Of a DNA stretch of 64,000 bases, positions 40,546 through 50,652 are shown piece by piece. Numbering within the stretch: the stretch's first letter is position 1; each line of letters begins with the position of its first letter. Location: assembly GCF_001647715.1 (NCBI RefSeq), contig NZ_CP015600.1, positions 5,642,001 through 5,706,000 on the forward strand. The letters run 5' to 3'. The notes below the pieces were generated by a model. The model saw nothing but the letters and a program-made list of their open reading frames with translations, was not told the origin of the DNA and ran no database searches. This DNA is from Pseudomonas antarctica. GTDB lineage: Bacteria > Pseudomonadota > Gammaproteobacteria > Pseudomonadales > Pseudomonadaceae. A program made the position numbers and the translations under genes.

Positions 40546-42453
40546 TCACGCTTGTGGACACCGTTCGATTCCATGCTTGCGTAACTTCCGGTAAAGCGTA
40601 TTCCGGCTCACTCCCAAACTCTCTGCTGTGTGGGACATGTGCCAATGTTGCTGCTTCAGTGCGTTGAGCAACACTACGCGCTCTGCATCGTCCAGAGCGC
40701 CCCCCTGCCGGGGCTCGACAACCATCGCCGCTCGCGCCTGGCGAATGAGGGGCGGCAAATCGTCTAACCTGATTCGCCCGTTCTCGCACAAGGCCGCCAA
40801 GGTGCGAAGTACGTTGCGCAATTGCCGGACGTTGCCCGGCCAGGCGTAGTCGAGCAACGCGTGGTGCGCCTTCTCTTCAAGCAACACAACCTGCCCTGCT
40901 GCTTCTTCCGCCAGCAAAAACGCCAGTAATTGCGCTTTGTCGCTACGCTCACGCAAGGGCGGCACGGCAATTTCAAGACCGTTGAGACGATAGTAAAGAT
41001 CTTCGCGGAAGCTACCATTGGCAACACGTGCTAACAGGTCACGATGGGTGGCGCTGATGATTCTGACGTCTACCGCCTGCGGCGCACCGCCGATGGGCAC
41101 CACCACGCGATCTTCCAGCACCCTTAAAAGACGGGTTTGCAACGCGAAAGGCATGTCGCCAATCTCATCGAGAAACAGCGTGCCGCCGTCGGCTTGCTGT
41201 AATTTGCCGCGCATACCTTCTTTCAGCGCGCCGGTAAAGCTGCCGCCGCGGTAACCGAACAACTCACTTTCAATCAGGTTTTCCGGGATGGCGGCACAGT
41301 TGAGAGCGACGAAGGCGTTGTCGGCACGCGAGCTGGCCTGATGCACGGCCTTGGCGAACGCCTCTTTACCGCAGCCGGTTTCGCCGTTGATCAGCAGCGG
41401 CACGTCGCGTTCGAACACCCTCAGCGCCTTGTTAAAATCACTCTGCAACGCAGGGTCACCCAGGCAGATACCCGGCAGGCGTGGCGCCTCGGGCTTGGGC
41501 AGCGGCGCGGAAAAACTCCGCGCCTGCCCGCGCAGCGCGGCGAATAACTGCCGGCCATCCCGCGTACGCAACGGCCAGCTGGCCGTGGCATTGGCGCTGG
41601 CGCGGCCGAGCAGTTGGTCCAGCGAACACTCGAAAAACGCCTCGACCGGCTGCCCCAACAAGCCGCCGCGAACCTGCCCCAACAGGTTCAGCGCGCTCTG
41701 GTTGACCGCACAGATCCGGCCTTCCCCATCAAATGCCAGCAACCCTTCGCTGAACAGCCCCACAGATTCTGCCTGCAGGTGAAAACGCAGCAGCCAGTGG
41801 TTCTCAAAATGACGCAGGAAGTAACAACTCTCGATCATCTTCGCCGACAGGTTCACCAGCGCCATGGTGTGGAACTGGCTCTGGCGCGACACCGCCTCAC
41901 GCGCCGACGACACGTCCAGCACCGCCAGCAACTCACCCTGGGGGTCGAACACCGGGCTTGCCGAACAGGTCAGCCCCGTATGGCGGCCACGAAAGTGCTC
42001 ATCGCGGTGAATCGTCAGGGACTGGCGCTCGACCAGGCAGGTGCCGATGCCGTTGGTGCCTTCGCACGCCTCGCTCCAGTCCGCACCCAGCCACAGCCCG
42101 GCGCGCTCGAAAATCTTGCGCTCGGACGGCGCGGTGACGCAGTTGAGGATCACCCCGCGCGCATCGGTGAGCAGCACCGCATGGCCAGCGCCGGAAAGCT
42201 GTTGATGCAGGCTGTTCATCTCGCTGCCGGCGATGCTCAGCACTTGTTGCAGGCGTTCGCGGCTTTCCAGCAGGCGGCCGTGCTCAAGCACGGTGGGGGC
42301 GATGCTCAATGCGGGGTCGAGGTGATAATCCTCCAGGCAACGCAGCCAGGAGCGGGCGATGGACGGGTCGCTGCCGGGGCCTTGAGCAAGGTCTTGCCCG
42401 CGTGTGACGGTCAGGACTTGCTGGGCATGGCGACTGAAATGATCGTTGTGCAT
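40546..42453 (-). CDS. eatR: Sigma-54-dependent activator of ethanolamine genes (AcoR family, EatR-like)
   Basis: 635 residues from ATG 42453. N-terminal GAF-type sensor ([42 protein letters not shown]), a PAS-like segment (about 225-290), then the AAA+ domain: Walker [13 protein letters not shown], Walker [12 protein letters not shown], arginine-finger region and [18 protein letters not shown]. The loop that contacts sigma-54 reads GSFTGA instead of GAFTGA. A Fis-type HTH ends the protein ([19 protein letters not shown]). It is divergent from the aldehyde dehydrogenase gene, as in P. aeruginosa, where EatR controls ethanolamine use. An AATAATAAGAA sits just before its ATG. Confidence 0.88.
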   Translation of the reverse strand: MHNDHFSRHAQQVLTVTRGQDLAQGPGSDPSIARSWLRCLEDYHLDPALSIAPTVLEHGRLLESRERLQQVLSIAGSEMNSLHQQLSGAGHAVLLTDARGVILNCVTAPSERKIFERAGLWLGADWSEACEGTNGIGTCLVERQSLTIHRDEHFRGRHTGLTCSASPVFDPQGELLAVLDVSSAREAVSRQSQFHTMALVNLSAKMIESCYFLRHFENHWLLRFHLQAESVGLFSEGLLAFDGEGRICAVNQSALNLLGQVRGGLLGQPVEAFFECSLDQLLGRASANATASWPLRTRDGRQLFAALRGQARSFSAPLPKPEAPRLPGICLGDPALQSDFNKALRVFERDVPLLINGETGCGKEAFAKAVHQASSRADNAFVALNCAAIPENLIESELFGYRGGSFTGALKEGMRGKLQQADGGTLFLDEIGDMPFALQTRLLRVLEDRVVVPIGGAPQAVDVRIISATHRDLLARVANGSFREDLYYRLNGLEIAVPPLRERSDKAQLLAFLLAEEAAGQVVLLEEKAHHALLDYAWPGNVRQLRNVLRTLAALCENGRIRLDDLPPLIRQARAAMVVEPRQGGALDDAERVVLLNALKQQHWHMSHTAESLGVSRNTLYRKLRKHGIERCPQA

Positions 42454-42454
42454 G

Positions 42455-42465
42455 TTCTTATTATT
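42455..42465 (-). promoter_or_regulatory. Possible Crc/Hfq catabolite-repression motif at the eatR start
   Basis: On the minus strand AATAATAAGAA (AANAANAANAA) ends one base before the eatR ATG, where Hfq/Crc binding would block initiation. Confidence 0.45.
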
Positions 42466-42541
42466 CTCTCTGCGTGAGAACAGCCAGCATCCCCCAGCCA
42501 TCCGACCATTGCAATCCCGGGCAGACCCACCGGTCACAGGC

Positions 42542-42592
42542 TGTACCGTTTATGGCACAAACTGTCACCCCGCCTGTACCACAACTGTCACA
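42542..42592 (+). promoter_or_regulatory. Two activator (UAS) sites for EatR
   Basis: TGTACC-N6-GGCACA (42542-42559) and TGTACC-N6-GTCACA (42575-42592) are near-palindromes 33 bases apart, about three helical turns, centred near -122 and -88 from the predicted sigma-54 start. Confidence 0.55.
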
Positions 42593-42645
42593 GCAACGCC
42601 TTGCGACAAACCCCAACCCCTTGATTTACCTGGCCTGCAAAGCAG

Positions 42646-42661
42646 TGGCCCAACCTTTGCT
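42646..42661 (+). promoter_or_regulatory. Sigma-54 promoter of the aldehyde dehydrogenase gene
   Basis: TGGCCCAACCTTTGCT matches the TGGCACGRNNNTTGCW consensus at 14 of 16 positions. The GG (-24) and GC (-12) are exactly ten bases apart. The predicted start is near 42672, 54 bases before the ATG. Confidence 0.75.
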
Positions 42662-42725
42662 CTACGCTTTATCAAGCGCAACACCGCTGTACTCCAATAA
42701 ACATAAAAGTCAGGAGATACCCACC

Positions 42726-44246
42726 ATGCGTTATGCACATCCCGGTACTGAAGGCGCGATCGTTTCGTTCAAGGCCAAGTACGGTAACTACATCGGCGGC
42801 GAATTCGTTGCGCCGGTGGATGGCAACTACTTCACCAACACCTCGCCGGTCAACGGCAAGCCCATCGCCGAATTCCCGCGTTCCACTGCCAAAGACATCG
42901 ATAAAGCCCTCGACGCCGCCCATGCCGCCGCGGATGCCTGGGGCAAGACCTCGGCCCAGGACCGTTCGCTGGTGCTGCTGAAAATTGCCGACCGCATCGA
43001 ACAGAACCTCGAACTGCTGGCCATCACCGAAACCTGGGACAACGGCAAGGCCGTGCGTGAAACCCTCAACGCCGACATCCCGCTGGCCGCCGACCACTTC
43101 CGCTACTTCGCCGGTTGCATCCGCGCCCAGGAAGGCACCAGCGCCGAGATCAACGAACTCACCGCCTCCTATCACTTCCACGAACCGCTGGGCGTGGTCG
43201 GCCAGATCATCCCGTGGAACTTCCCACTGCTGATGGCCGCATGGAAACTGGCGCCGGCCCTGGCCGCCGGTAACTGCGTGGTGCTCAAGCCGGCCGAGCA
43301 AACCCCGCTGGGCATCAACGTGTTGATGGAGCTGATCGGCGACCTGCTGCCGCCAGGCGTGCTGAACGTGGTGCACGGTTACGGCAAAGAAGCCGGCGAA
43401 GCCCTGGCCACCAGCAAACGCATCGCCAAAATCGCCTTCACCGGCTCGACCCCGGTGGGCTCGCACATCATGCACGCGGCGGCCGAGAACATTATTCCGT
43501 CCACCGTCGAGCTGGGCGGCAAGTCGCCGAACATCTTCTTCGCCGACATCATGAAAGCCGAACCTTCGTTCATCGAAAAGGCTGCCGAAGGCCTGGTGCT
43601 GGCGTTCTTCAACCAGGGCGAAGTGTGCACCTGCCCATCGCGCGCACTGGTGGAAGAGTCGATCTACGACGACTTCATGAAAGTGGTGATGAAAAAGGTC
43701 GAGCAGATCAAACGCGGCGACCCGCTGGACACCGACACCATGGTCGGTGCCCAGGCGTCCGAGCAGCAATTCGACAAGATCCTCTCCTACCTGGAAATCG
43801 CCAAGGGCGAAGGCGCGCAACTGCTGACCGGCGGCAAGGTCGAGAAGCTCAGCGGCGACATGGCCGGTGGTTATTACATCCAGCCGACCCTGCTCAAGGG
43901 CACCAACGAAATGCGCGTGTTCCAGGAAGAAATCTTTGGCCCGGTGGTGAGCATCACCACGTTCAAGGACGAAGCCGAAGCCCTGGCGATCGCCAACGAC
44001 ACCGAGTTCGGCCTGGGCGCCGGCGTGTGGACCCGCGACATCAACCGCGCCTACCGCATGGGCCGTGCGATCAAGGCGGGCCGCGTATGGACTAACTGCT
44101 ACCACCTGTACCCGGCGCATGCCGCGTTTGGCGGTTACAAGAAGTCCGGCGTGGGCCGTGAGACGCACAAGATGATGTTGGACCACTACCAGCAGACCAA
44201 AAACTTGCTGGTGAGCTACGACATTAATCCGTTGGGCTTCTTCTAA
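42726..44246 (+). CDS. NAD-dependent aldehyde dehydrogenase (acetaldehyde; ExaC-like)
   Basis: 506 residues from ATG 42726, which has AGGAGA upstream; the frame is open upstream through the promoter. ALDH features: [34 protein letters not shown], nucleotide-binding [12 protein letters not shown], the general base Glu in [12 protein letters not shown], and the nucleophile Cys in [12 protein letters not shown]. It oxidises the acetaldehyde released by ethanolamine ammonia-lyase. Preceded by a sigma-54 promoter and two activator sites, divergent from eatR. A REPIN separates it from the permease gene. Confidence 0.94.
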   Translation: MRYAHPGTEGAIVSFKAKYGNYIGGEFVAPVDGNYFTNTSPVNGKPIAEFPRSTAKDIDKALDAAHAAADAWGKTSAQDRSLVLLKIADRIEQNLELLAITETWDNGKAVRETLNADIPLAADHFRYFAGCIRAQEGTSAEINELTASYHFHEPLGVVGQIIPWNFPLLMAAWKLAPALAAGNCVVLKPAEQTPLGINVLMELIGDLLPPGVLNVVHGYGKEAGEALATSKRIAKIAFTGSTPVGSHIMHAAAENIIPSTVELGGKSPNIFFADIMKAEPSFIEKAAEGLVLAFFNQGEVCTCPSRALVEESIYDDFMKVVMKKVEQIKRGDPLDTDTMVGAQASEQQFDKILSYLEIAKGEGAQLLTGGKVEKLSGDMAGGYYIQPTLLKGTNEMRVFQEEIFGPVVSITTFKDEAEALAIANDTEFGLGAGVWTRDINRAYRMGRAIKAGRVWTNCYHLYPAHAAFGGYKKSGVGRETHKMMLDHYQQTKNLLVSYDINPLGFF

Positions 44247-44295
44247 CTAAACCCTGTAACAGGCGCCCAGTTCTCAACTTGAAATGCAATTCAAG

Positions 44296-44382
44296 TGTGA
44301 GAGCTGGCTTGCCTGCGATGCAGGCACCTCGGTGTGTCAGGCACAGCGAGGTGATGCTGTCGCAGGCAAGCCAGCTCCCACA
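44296..44382. repeat. REPIN
   Basis: A left half with one mismatch (GTGTGAGAGCTGGCTTGCCTGCG) and a perfect inverted right half (CGCAGGCAAGCCAGCTCCCAC), plus an extra partial GCTCCCC after it. Lies between the aldehyde dehydrogenase and permease genes. Confidence 0.8.
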
Positions 44383-44427
44383 CAAGCCTGCTCCCCTATT
44401 GAATCTCCACATGTCCTTGCAACTCGC

Positions 44428-44449
44428 ATTCGGCACAAAGATGCCGAAT
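44428..44449 (+). promoter_or_regulatory. Inverted repeat upstream of the permease gene
   Basis: ATTCGGCA-CAAAGA-TGCCGAAT: perfect 8-bp arms, 6-base spacer, about 30 bases before the start. It may be an operator or a leader hairpin. It resembles a -24/-12 element, but the GG-GC spacing is one base short. Confidence 0.4.
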
Positions 44450-44452
44450 TAG

Positions 44453-44463
44453 AACAATAACAA
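44453..44463 (+). promoter_or_regulatory. Possible Crc/Hfq catabolite-repression motif at the permease RBS
   Basis: AACAATAACAA fits AANAANAANAA exactly and directly precedes the GGAAGG ribosome-binding site. Confidence 0.5.
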
Positions 44464-44479
44464 TGGAAGGTACTTCCCT

Positions 44480-45913
44480 ATGCCTAGCGAACCCACTGGC
44501 TCTTCCGTCGACTTCGAAAAAGTCGGCAGCGACTACTTCCAACAACGCGAACTTAAAAAAGGCGCCGCCGGCTGGGTGCTGTTAGTCGGCCTTGGCGTTG
44601 CCTATGTTATCTCCGGCGACTACGCCGGCTGGAACTTCGGCCTGGCCCAGGGTGGCTGGGGCGGCATGTTCCTCGCCACCTTGCTCATGGCCACCATGTA
44701 CCTGTGCATGTGCTTTTCCCTGGCTGAACTGTCTTCGATGATCCCCACCGCCGGCGGCGGCTACGGTTTTGCCCGCAGCGCTTTTGGCCCTTGGGGCGGG
44801 TTCCTCACGGGCACCGCCATCCTGATCGAATACGCCATCGCCCCCGCCGCCATCGCGGTGTTCATCGGCGCTTATTGCGAGTCGCTGTTCGGCATTGGCG
44901 GCTGGATGATTTACCTGGCGTTTTACATCATCTTTATCGGCATCCACATCTTCGGCGTGGGCGAAGCCTTGAAGTTGATGTTTGTGATTACCGCCGTCGC
45001 CGCGATTGCCCTGGGCGTGTTCCTGGTGTCGATGGTGCCGCACTTCAACGTCGCCAACTTGCTGGATATTCCGGTGACCGAGGCCAAGGGCGCCAGCACG
45101 TTCCTGCCGTTCGGCTACGTCGGTGTGTGGGCGGCGATTCCCTATGCAATCTGGTTTTTCCTTGCAGTCGAAGGCGTGCCATTTGCCGCTGAAGAAACCA
45201 AAAACCCTAAACGCGACCTGCCACGCGGCCTGATCGGCGCCATTGTGGTGCTGACCAGTTTTGCCCTGCTGATTCTGGTGATTGCACCGGGTGGCGCGGG
45301 GACTTACGCGCTGATCAAATCGGGCAACCCGCTGGTTGAAGCACTGGCACTCTCCTACGGCGGTTCAACCTGGATGGGCGGCTTCGTCAACCTGGTTGGC
45401 CTGGCGGGATTGATCGCGAGCTTTTTCTCGATTATCTACGCCTATTCGCGGCAGATCTTCGCGTTGTCCCGTGCCGGTTACCTGCCGCGCAAACTGTCCC
45501 AAACCAACAAAAGCAAAGCGCCAGTGCTCGCGTTGGTGATCCCCGGCATCATCGGTTTTGGCTTGTCGCTGACCGGCCAGGGTGACTTGCTGATCCTGGT
45601 GGCGGTGTTTGGCGCAACCATTTCCTACGTGCTGATGATGGCCGCGCACATCACGTTGCGCATCCGTCGCCCCAAAATGGACCGTCCGTACCGCACACCG
45701 GGCGGCATTTTCACTTCCGGCGTGGCGCTGGTGCTGGCGTGCGTGGCCGTGGTGGCGGGCTTTCTGGTGGATCCACGGGTGGTGATTGGCGCTGCGATCA
45801 TCTATGGAGTATTAATTGCTTACTTTGCTTTCTACAGCCGGCATCACTTGGTAGCAGGCACGCCGGAAGAGGAATTCGCGGCGATCCAGGCCGCAGAGGC
45901 CGCCTTGCACTAA
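44480..45913 (+). CDS. Ethanolamine permease (APC family)
   Basis: 477 residues, about twelve hydrophobic helices. The start region LKKGAAGWVLLVGLGVAYVISGDYAGWNFGL and the AEETKNPKRDLPRGLIGA loop are characteristic of the amino-acid/ethanolamine permeases placed before eutBC in Pseudomonas. It imports ethanolamine across the inner membrane. GGAAGG lies nine bases before the ATG. It is followed by eutB after 64 bases. Confidence 0.9.
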   Translation: MPSEPTGSSVDFEKVGSDYFQQRELKKGAAGWVLLVGLGVAYVISGDYAGWNFGLAQGGWGGMFLATLLMATMYLCMCFSLAELSSMIPTAGGGYGFARSAFGPWGGFLTGTAILIEYAIAPAAIAVFIGAYCESLFGIGGWMIYLAFYIIFIGIHIFGVGEALKLMFVITAVAAIALGVFLVSMVPHFNVANLLDIPVTEAKGASTFLPFGYVGVWAAIPYAIWFFLAVEGVPFAAEETKNPKRDLPRGLIGAIVVLTSFALLILVIAPGGAGTYALIKSGNPLVEALALSYGGSTWMGGFVNLVGLAGLIASFFSIIYAYSRQIFALSRAGYLPRKLSQTNKSKAPVLALVIPGIIGFGLSLTGQGDLLILVAVFGATISYVLMMAAHITLRIRRPKMDRPYRTPGGIFTSGVALVLACVAVVAGFLVDPRVVIGAAIIYGVLIAYFAFYSRHHLVAGTPEEEFAAIQAAEAALH

Positions 45914-45977
45914 CTGCCGTAAACCTCGACGCGGGCGCTTTACTCACAGCCTGCCCGCGTCGCCAAGGAGACACTGT

Positions 45978-47372
45978 ATGGCAAGCTTTTCCCACGCGGT
46001 GGGTGCTCAAACCTACCGCTTTGACAGCCTCAAGGACGTGATGGCCAAGGCCAGCCCCGCACGTTCCGGAGACTTCCTGGCCGGTGTGGCCGCGCAGAAC
46101 GACGGCGAGCGGGTGGCCGCGCAGATGGCGCTGGCGAACATTGCGTTGAAACACTTCCTGGAAGAAGCGCTGATCCCCTACGAAAGCGACGAAGTCACGC
46201 GGCTGATCATCGACACCCACGATAAACAGGCGTTTAGCGTGGTCAGCCACCTGACCGTCGGCGGCCTGCGTGACTGGCTGCTCAGTGACGCGGCCGACGA
46301 ACAAAGCCTACGCGCCCTGGCGCCCGGGCTGACACCGGAAATGGCCGCCGCCGTCTCCAAGATCATGCGCGTGCAGGACCTGGTATTGGTCGCGCAGAAG
46401 ATCCGCGTGGTCACTCAGTTTCGCGGCACCATGGGCCTGCGCGGGCGCCTGTCGACCCGCCTGCAGCCCAACCATCCTACGGACGAACCGGCGGGCATCG
46501 CCGCGAGCATTCTCGACGGCCTGCTCTACGGCAACGGCGACGCCATGATCGGCATCAACCCGGCCACCGACAGCATCGCCTCGATCTGCGCCATGCTGGA
46601 GATGCTCGACGCGATCATCCAGCGCTACGAAATCCCGACCCAGGCCTGCGTGCTGACCCACGTCACCACCTCCATCGAGGCCATTAACCGTGGCGTGCCG
46701 CTGGACCTGGTGTTTCAGTCGATTGCCGGCACCGAGGCCGCCAACGCCAGTTTCGGCATCAGCCTGAGCGTGCTGCAGGAAGGTTACGAGGCGGGCTTGA
46801 GCCTGAATCGCGGCACCTTGGGCCAGAACCTGATGTATTTCGAAACCGGCCAGGGCAGCGCCTTGTCGGCCAACGCGCACTTTGGCGTTGACCAGCAAAC
46901 CTGCGAAACCCGTGCCTACGCCGTGGCGCGGCATTTCAAACCGTTCCTGGTGAACACCGTCGTAGGGTTTATCGGCCCCGAGTACCTGTACAACGGCAAG
47001 CAGATTATCCGCGCCGGCCTCGAAGACCACTTCTGCGGCAAGCTGCTCGGCGTGCCGATGGGGTGCGACATTTGCTACACCAACCACGCCGAAGCCGACC
47101 AGGACGACATGGACACCCTGCTGACCCTGCTGGGTGTGGCCGGGATCAACTTCATCATGGGCATCCCCGGCTCCGACGACATCATGCTCAACTACCAGAC
47201 CACCTCGTTCCACGACGCCCTGTACGCCCGCCAAACATTGGGTTTAAAGCCGGCGCCGGAATTTGAACAGTGGCTGGCGAAAATGGGCATCTTCACGCAA
47301 GCCGACGGCAAAGTGCACTTCGGCAACAGCCTGCCACCGGCGTTTCGCCACGCCTTGAAGCAATTGGGATGA
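45978..47372 (+). CDS. eutB: Ethanolamine ammonia-lyase large subunit
   Basis: 464 residues. Adenosylcobalamin enzyme splitting ethanolamine to acetaldehyde and ammonia. TIM-barrel substrate and cofactor residues are conserved ([88 protein letters not shown]). AAGGAG lies upstream. No carboxysome-like shell genes occur here, as expected for the short Pseudomonas pathway. Confidence 0.97.
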   Translation: MASFSHAVGAQTYRFDSLKDVMAKASPARSGDFLAGVAAQNDGERVAAQMALANIALKHFLEEALIPYESDEVTRLIIDTHDKQAFSVVSHLTVGGLRDWLLSDAADEQSLRALAPGLTPEMAAAVSKIMRVQDLVLVAQKIRVVTQFRGTMGLRGRLSTRLQPNHPTDEPAGIAASILDGLLYGNGDAMIGINPATDSIASICAMLEMLDAIIQRYEIPTQACVLTHVTTSIEAINRGVPLDLVFQSIAGTEAANASFGISLSVLQEGYEAGLSLNRGTLGQNLMYFETGQGSALSANAHFGVDQQTCETRAYAVARHFKPFLVNTVVGFIGPEYLYNGKQIIRAGLEDHFCGKLLGVPMGCDICYTNHAEADQDDMDTLLTLLGVAGINFIMGIPGSDDIMLNYQTTSFHDALYARQTLGLKPAPEFEQWLAKMGIFTQADGKVHFGNSLPPAFRHALKQLG

Positions 47373-48205
47373 AGGAGCCGCCCGTGCAAGTAGAACTGCC
47401 TGATAATCCGTGGCTGGAACTGCGCCGCCTGACCCCGGCGCGCATTGCCCTGGGCCGCACCGGCACCAGCATCCCCACCAGCGCGCAGCTGGATTTCCAG
47501 TTCGCCCACGCCCAGGCGCGCGACGCGGTGCACCTGCCCTTCGACGCTGCGGGCCTGAGCGGCCAAATGGCCGAACGCGGGCGTGAGAGCCTGTTGCTGC
47601 ACAGCGCTGCGGTTGACCGCCATATGTACCTGCAACGCCCGGACCTGGGGCGCCGCTTGAGCGATGAGTCGGCGCAACGCCTGCGCGACTATGCAGCCGC
47701 CAACCCTGGCGGCGTAGACCTGGCTATCGTGGTGGCCGATGGCCTGTCGGCACTGGCGGTGCATAAACATACGTTGCCGTTTCTTACACGCATGGAGGAA
47801 CAGACCCACGCCGAAGGCTGGTCCTTGTCGCCGGTGATTCTGGTGGAACAAGGCCGTGTGGCGGTCGCCGATGAAGTCGCCCAGTTACTCGGCGCCAAGA
47901 TGGTGGTGATTTTGATCGGCGAACGACCAGGGCTCAGTTCGCCGGACAGCCTGGGCCTGTATTTCACCTATAACCCCAAGGTCGGCCTGACCGACGCCTA
48001 TCGCAACTGCATCTCCAATGTGCGCCTTGAGGGGTTGAGCTACGGCATGGCCGCGCATCGCCTGCTGTACTTGATGAAAGAGGCGTGTCGTCGGCAGCTG
48101 TCGGGGGTCAATCTCAAGGACGAGGCGCAGGTTATGACCCTCGAATCCGATGATCCCGACCTGATGAAAGGCAATTTCCTACTCAGCCCACCGGATGACC
48201 AATAG
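47369..48205 (+). CDS. eutC: Ethanolamine ammonia-lyase small subunit
   Basis: 278 residues from the ATG overlapping the eutB stop (ATGA). A GTG at 47384 with AAGGAG six bases before it would give 273 residues and is an equally good candidate. EutC blocks: [54 protein letters not shown] and [20 protein letters not shown]. It contributes the B12-binding half of the enzyme. Last gene of the ethanolamine cluster. Confidence 0.95.
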   Translation: MKEPPVQVELPDNPWLELRRLTPARIALGRTGTSIPTSAQLDFQFAHAQARDAVHLPFDAAGLSGQMAERGRESLLLHSAAVDRHMYLQRPDLGRRLSDESAQRLRDYAAANPGGVDLAIVVADGLSALAVHKHTLPFLTRMEEQTHAEGWSLSPVILVEQGRVAVADEVAQLLGAKMVVILIGERPGLSSPDSLGLYFTYNPKVGLTDAYRNCISNVRLEGLSYGMAAHRLLYLMKEACRRQLSGVNLKDEAQVMTLESDDPDLMKGNFLLSPPDDQ

Positions 48206-48293
48206 CAGCGCGATTGCACTTTTTTTCACCATTAGGCAGCATCCAGTCACGGCCGCTTGTGTGGTCATACCCCTTTGGAAGTTGAGGCCTGGC

Positions 48294-48752
48294 ATGCGGA
48301 TTACTCAAGCGACCCTGGAACACCTGGACCTGTTGACGCCACTGTTCGTCAAATACCGCGAGTTCTACGGGGCTTTGCCCTTCCCGGACTCGTCGCGGGC
48401 CTTTCTGGAAAAGCGCCTGCGCCGAAAGGAGTCGGTGATCTACCTGGCCCTGGCCGATGACGACGACAAGCGACTGCTTGGGTTTTGCCAGCTGTACCCG
48501 AGCTTTTCGTCGCTGTCGCTGAAACGGGTATGGATCCTCAACGACATCTACGTGGCTGAAGACGCCCGCCGGCAGTTGGTGGCGGATAACTTGATGCGCA
48601 CGGCGAAAAAAATGGCCAAGGAAACCCATGCGGTGCGGCTGCGGGTGTCGACCAGCAGTAACAATGACGTGGCGCAGAAGACTTACGAGTCGATCGGGTT
48701 TCGTGAAGATACGGAGTTCAAGAACTACGTGTTGCCGATCAGCGAGGACTGA
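48294..48752 (+). CDS. GNAT-family N-acetyltransferase
   Basis: 152 residues from ATG 48294, which has GAGG upstream. Acetyl-CoA fold: ILNDIYVAEDARRQLVADNLM holds the pyrophosphate-binding region, and RVSTSSNNDVAQKTYESIGF the C-terminal GNAT motif. The substrate is unknown. It is separate from eutC by 88 bases and followed by a REPIN. Confidence 0.85.
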   Translation: MRITQATLEHLDLLTPLFVKYREFYGALPFPDSSRAFLEKRLRRKESVIYLALADDDDKRLLGFCQLYPSFSSLSLKRVWILNDIYVAEDARRQLVADNLMRTAKKMAKETHAVRLRVSTSSNNDVAQKTYESIGFREDTEFKNYVLPISED

Positions 48753-48772
48753 GAGAACGCCGCTGATCCCTT

Positions 48773-48859
48773 GTGGGAGCTGGCTTGCCTGCGATAGCGG
48801 TGGGCCAGCCAGCACTGTGTTGACTGACACTCTGCTATCGCAGGCAAGCCAGCTCCCAC
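48773..48859. repeat. REPIN
   Basis: Complete left (GTGGGAGCTGGCTTGCCTGCG) and right (CGCAGGCAAGCCAGCTCCCAC) halves around a loop of about 45 bases, after the GNAT gene. Confidence 0.85.
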
Positions 48860-48953
48860 ATTTAGACCTGAGTCATCTTTAAGAGCGAGCATGCCCGGAA
48901 TACCCACGACATCCCCCGCTACAAAACCAACACGCTTTTCACCTCTCAATACG

Positions 48954-48959
48954 TATAAT
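48954..48959 (+). promoter_or_regulatory. Possible dedA promoter -10 box
   Basis: A perfect TATAAT 107 bases upstream of the dedA ATG; no recognisable -35 at 16-18 bases. This and the REPIN are all I see in the 48753-49065 gap. Confidence 0.3.
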
Positions 48960-49065
48960 GCCGACCCTTCAAGGTCGTAAGAAATACGGCATACACTTGT
49001 AGCCTTACTTACCCGTAGCCCCCGCACTGGCCTGCTGAGCCGGGCCATTCACACAGGTGCCATCC

Positions 49066-49722
49066 ATGGATTTCAACCCGCTCGACCTGATCCTGCATCT
49101 CGACGTGTACCTCGACATGCTGGTGAGAAACTACGGAGTGTGGATCTACGCCATTCTGTTCCTGGTCATTTTTTGCGAAACCGGGCTGGTGGTCATGCCC
49201 TTCCTGCCGGGTGATTCCTTGCTGTTCATCGCCGGCGCTGTCGCAGCAGGCGGCGGCATGGACCCGATATTGCTGGGCGGCTTGCTGATGCTGGCGGCGA
49301 TTCTCGGCGACAGCACCAACTACGTCATTGGTCGAACGGCCGGGGAACGCTTGTTCAGCAACCCGAACTCGAAAATCTTCCGCCGCGACTACCTGCAAAA
49401 AACCCACGACTTCTACGACAAGCACGGCGGCAAAACCGTGACCCTGGCGCGCTTCCTGCCGATCCTGCGCACCTTTGCGCCGTTCGTCGCCGGTATCGCC
49501 AAAATGCCCTACCCGCGCTTCTTCGGCTTCAGCGTGTTCGGCACCATCCTGTGGGTCGGCGGCCTGGTAACCCTGGGTTACTTCTTCGGCAACGTGCCGT
49601 TTATCAAGAAAAACCTCTCGCTGCTGGTGGTGTTCATCATCCTGCTGTCGCTGGTACCGATGATCATCGGCGTATTCCGCAGCCGCTTTGGCCGCAACTC
49701 TTCCGAAGCCAAGCCGCAGTAA
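49066..49722 (+). CDS. DedA-family membrane protein
   Basis: 218 residues from ATG 49066, with AGGTG six bases upstream. DedA/VTT features: FCETGLVVMPFLPGDSLLFIAGA (ExG...PGD), a Gly-rich helix with ILGDSTNYVIGR, and TLARFLPILRTFAPFVAGIAKMPYPRF with the essential arginines. Likely a flippase of undecaprenyl phosphate or another lipid. The second DedA domain in the window; the other is fused to PAP2. Six bases before mtfA, so probably cotranscribed. Confidence 0.93.
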   Translation: MDFNPLDLILHLDVYLDMLVRNYGVWIYAILFLVIFCETGLVVMPFLPGDSLLFIAGAVAAGGGMDPILLGGLLMLAAILGDSTNYVIGRTAGERLFSNPNSKIFRRDYLQKTHDFYDKHGGKTVTLARFLPILRTFAPFVAGIAKMPYPRFFGFSVFGTILWVGGLVTLGYFFGNVPFIKKNLSLLVVFIILLSLVPMIIGVFRSRFGRNSSEAKPQ

Positions 49723-49728
49723 CCCGCG

Positions 49729-50559
49729 ATGTGGTCCCTCAGCGCCTGGCGTCGCCGGCGCCTGCTGGCCAAGCACCCGATTGCCGATGACACCTGGCAA
49801 CGGGTGCGCCACCACCTGACCTTCCTCGACGGCATCAGCGCCGAGCAAGACCAGTGGCTGCGTGAAGCCTGCGTGGTGTTTCTCAGCGAAAAACACCTCA
49901 CCGCCCTGCCCGGCGTCGACCTGCACCAGGAACAACGCCTGCTGCTCGCCGCCCAGGCGCAATTGCCGCTGATGAACCTCGGCGACCTCGATTGGTACCA
50001 GGGTTTCCACGAAATCGTGCTGTACCCCGACGACTTCCTCAGCCCGCAGCGCCATCGCGATGCCAGCGGCGTCGAGCACGAATGGGATGGCGAACACAGC
50101 GGCGAAGCCTGGCAACAGGGCCCGGTGATCCTCGCCTGGCCCGGCGTGTTGGCCAGCGGCCAGTGGGAAGGCTACAACCTGGTGATCCACGAGCTGGCGC
50201 ACAAGCTCGATATGCTCAACGGCGACGCCAACGGCCTGCCACCGCTGCACCACGACATGCGCGTGCAGGAATGGGCCCGCGTGATGCAAAGCGCCTTTGA
50301 CGACCTCAACCGTCAGCTGGACGCCAACCCGCACGCCGACACCGAAATCGACCCCTACGCCGCCGAAAACCCGGCGGAGTTCTTTGCCGTCACCAGCGAA
50401 TATTTTTTCAGCGCTCCGGATTTACTGGTCAGCACGTATCCCCAGGTGTACGCGCAACTGAGCCGCTTTTATCGGCAGGACCCGTTGGCCCGCCTGACCC
50501 AACTGCAAGCCAGCGACGCCCTCTACCAGACTGAACGCCACGCGCCACACGACGTCTGA
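49729..50559 (+). CDS. mtfA: MtfA-type zinc peptidase (M90)
   Basis: 276 residues. The zinc motif HELAHKLDMLNG (HExxH) and a downstream Glu in NPAEFFAVTSEYFF, the third ligand, are present; AWPGVLASGQWEGYNLVIHELAH is the family block. In E. coli MtfA binds the Mlc repressor and affects glucose PTS regulation; the role in Pseudomonas is unknown. Follows dedA closely. The 3' end runs into an 8-bp inverted repeat (50555-50579) before ppa. Confidence 0.92.
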   Translation: MWSLSAWRRRRLLAKHPIADDTWQRVRHHLTFLDGISAEQDQWLREACVVFLSEKHLTALPGVDLHQEQRLLLAAQAQLPLMNLGDLDWYQGFHEIVLYPDDFLSPQRHRDASGVEHEWDGEHSGEAWQQGPVILAWPGVLASGQWEGYNLVIHELAHKLDMLNGDANGLPPLHHDMRVQEWARVMQSAFDDLNRQLDANPHADTEIDPYAAENPAEFFAVTSEYFFSAPDLLVSTYPQVYAQLSRFYRQDPLARLTQLQASDALYQTERHAPHDV

Positions 50560-50592
50560 CGCATAGCGTCGGCGTCAGAATATGCCTATAAT
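50555..50592 (+). promoter_or_regulatory. Inverted repeat and candidate ppa promoter
   Basis: TCTGACGC (50555-50562) and GCGTCAGA (50572-50579) form an 8-bp inverted repeat. A perfect TATAAT follows at 50587-50592, 60 bases before the ppa ATG. The repeat covers the -35 position and may end the mtfA transcript or control ppa. Confidence 0.4.
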
Positions 50593-50652
50593 CGCCGCCA
50601 CTTTTAGGCCAATCCGGCCATGTTCCATGGCCAACTACGGGGGCAACGCCCA

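Noticed and set aside
42672..44186. 504-codon frame opposite the aldehyde dehydrogenase
   Set aside because: Antisense shadow; no recognisable domain and it conflicts with a certain gene and promoter.
44428..44449. Second sigma-54 promoter before the permease
   Set aside because: CGGCAC...TGC resembles -24/-12, but the GG-GC spacing is one base short and other positions mismatch.
49009..50334. 441-codon frame opposite dedA and mtfA
   Set aside because: Gln/His/Ala-rich shadow spanning two real genes.
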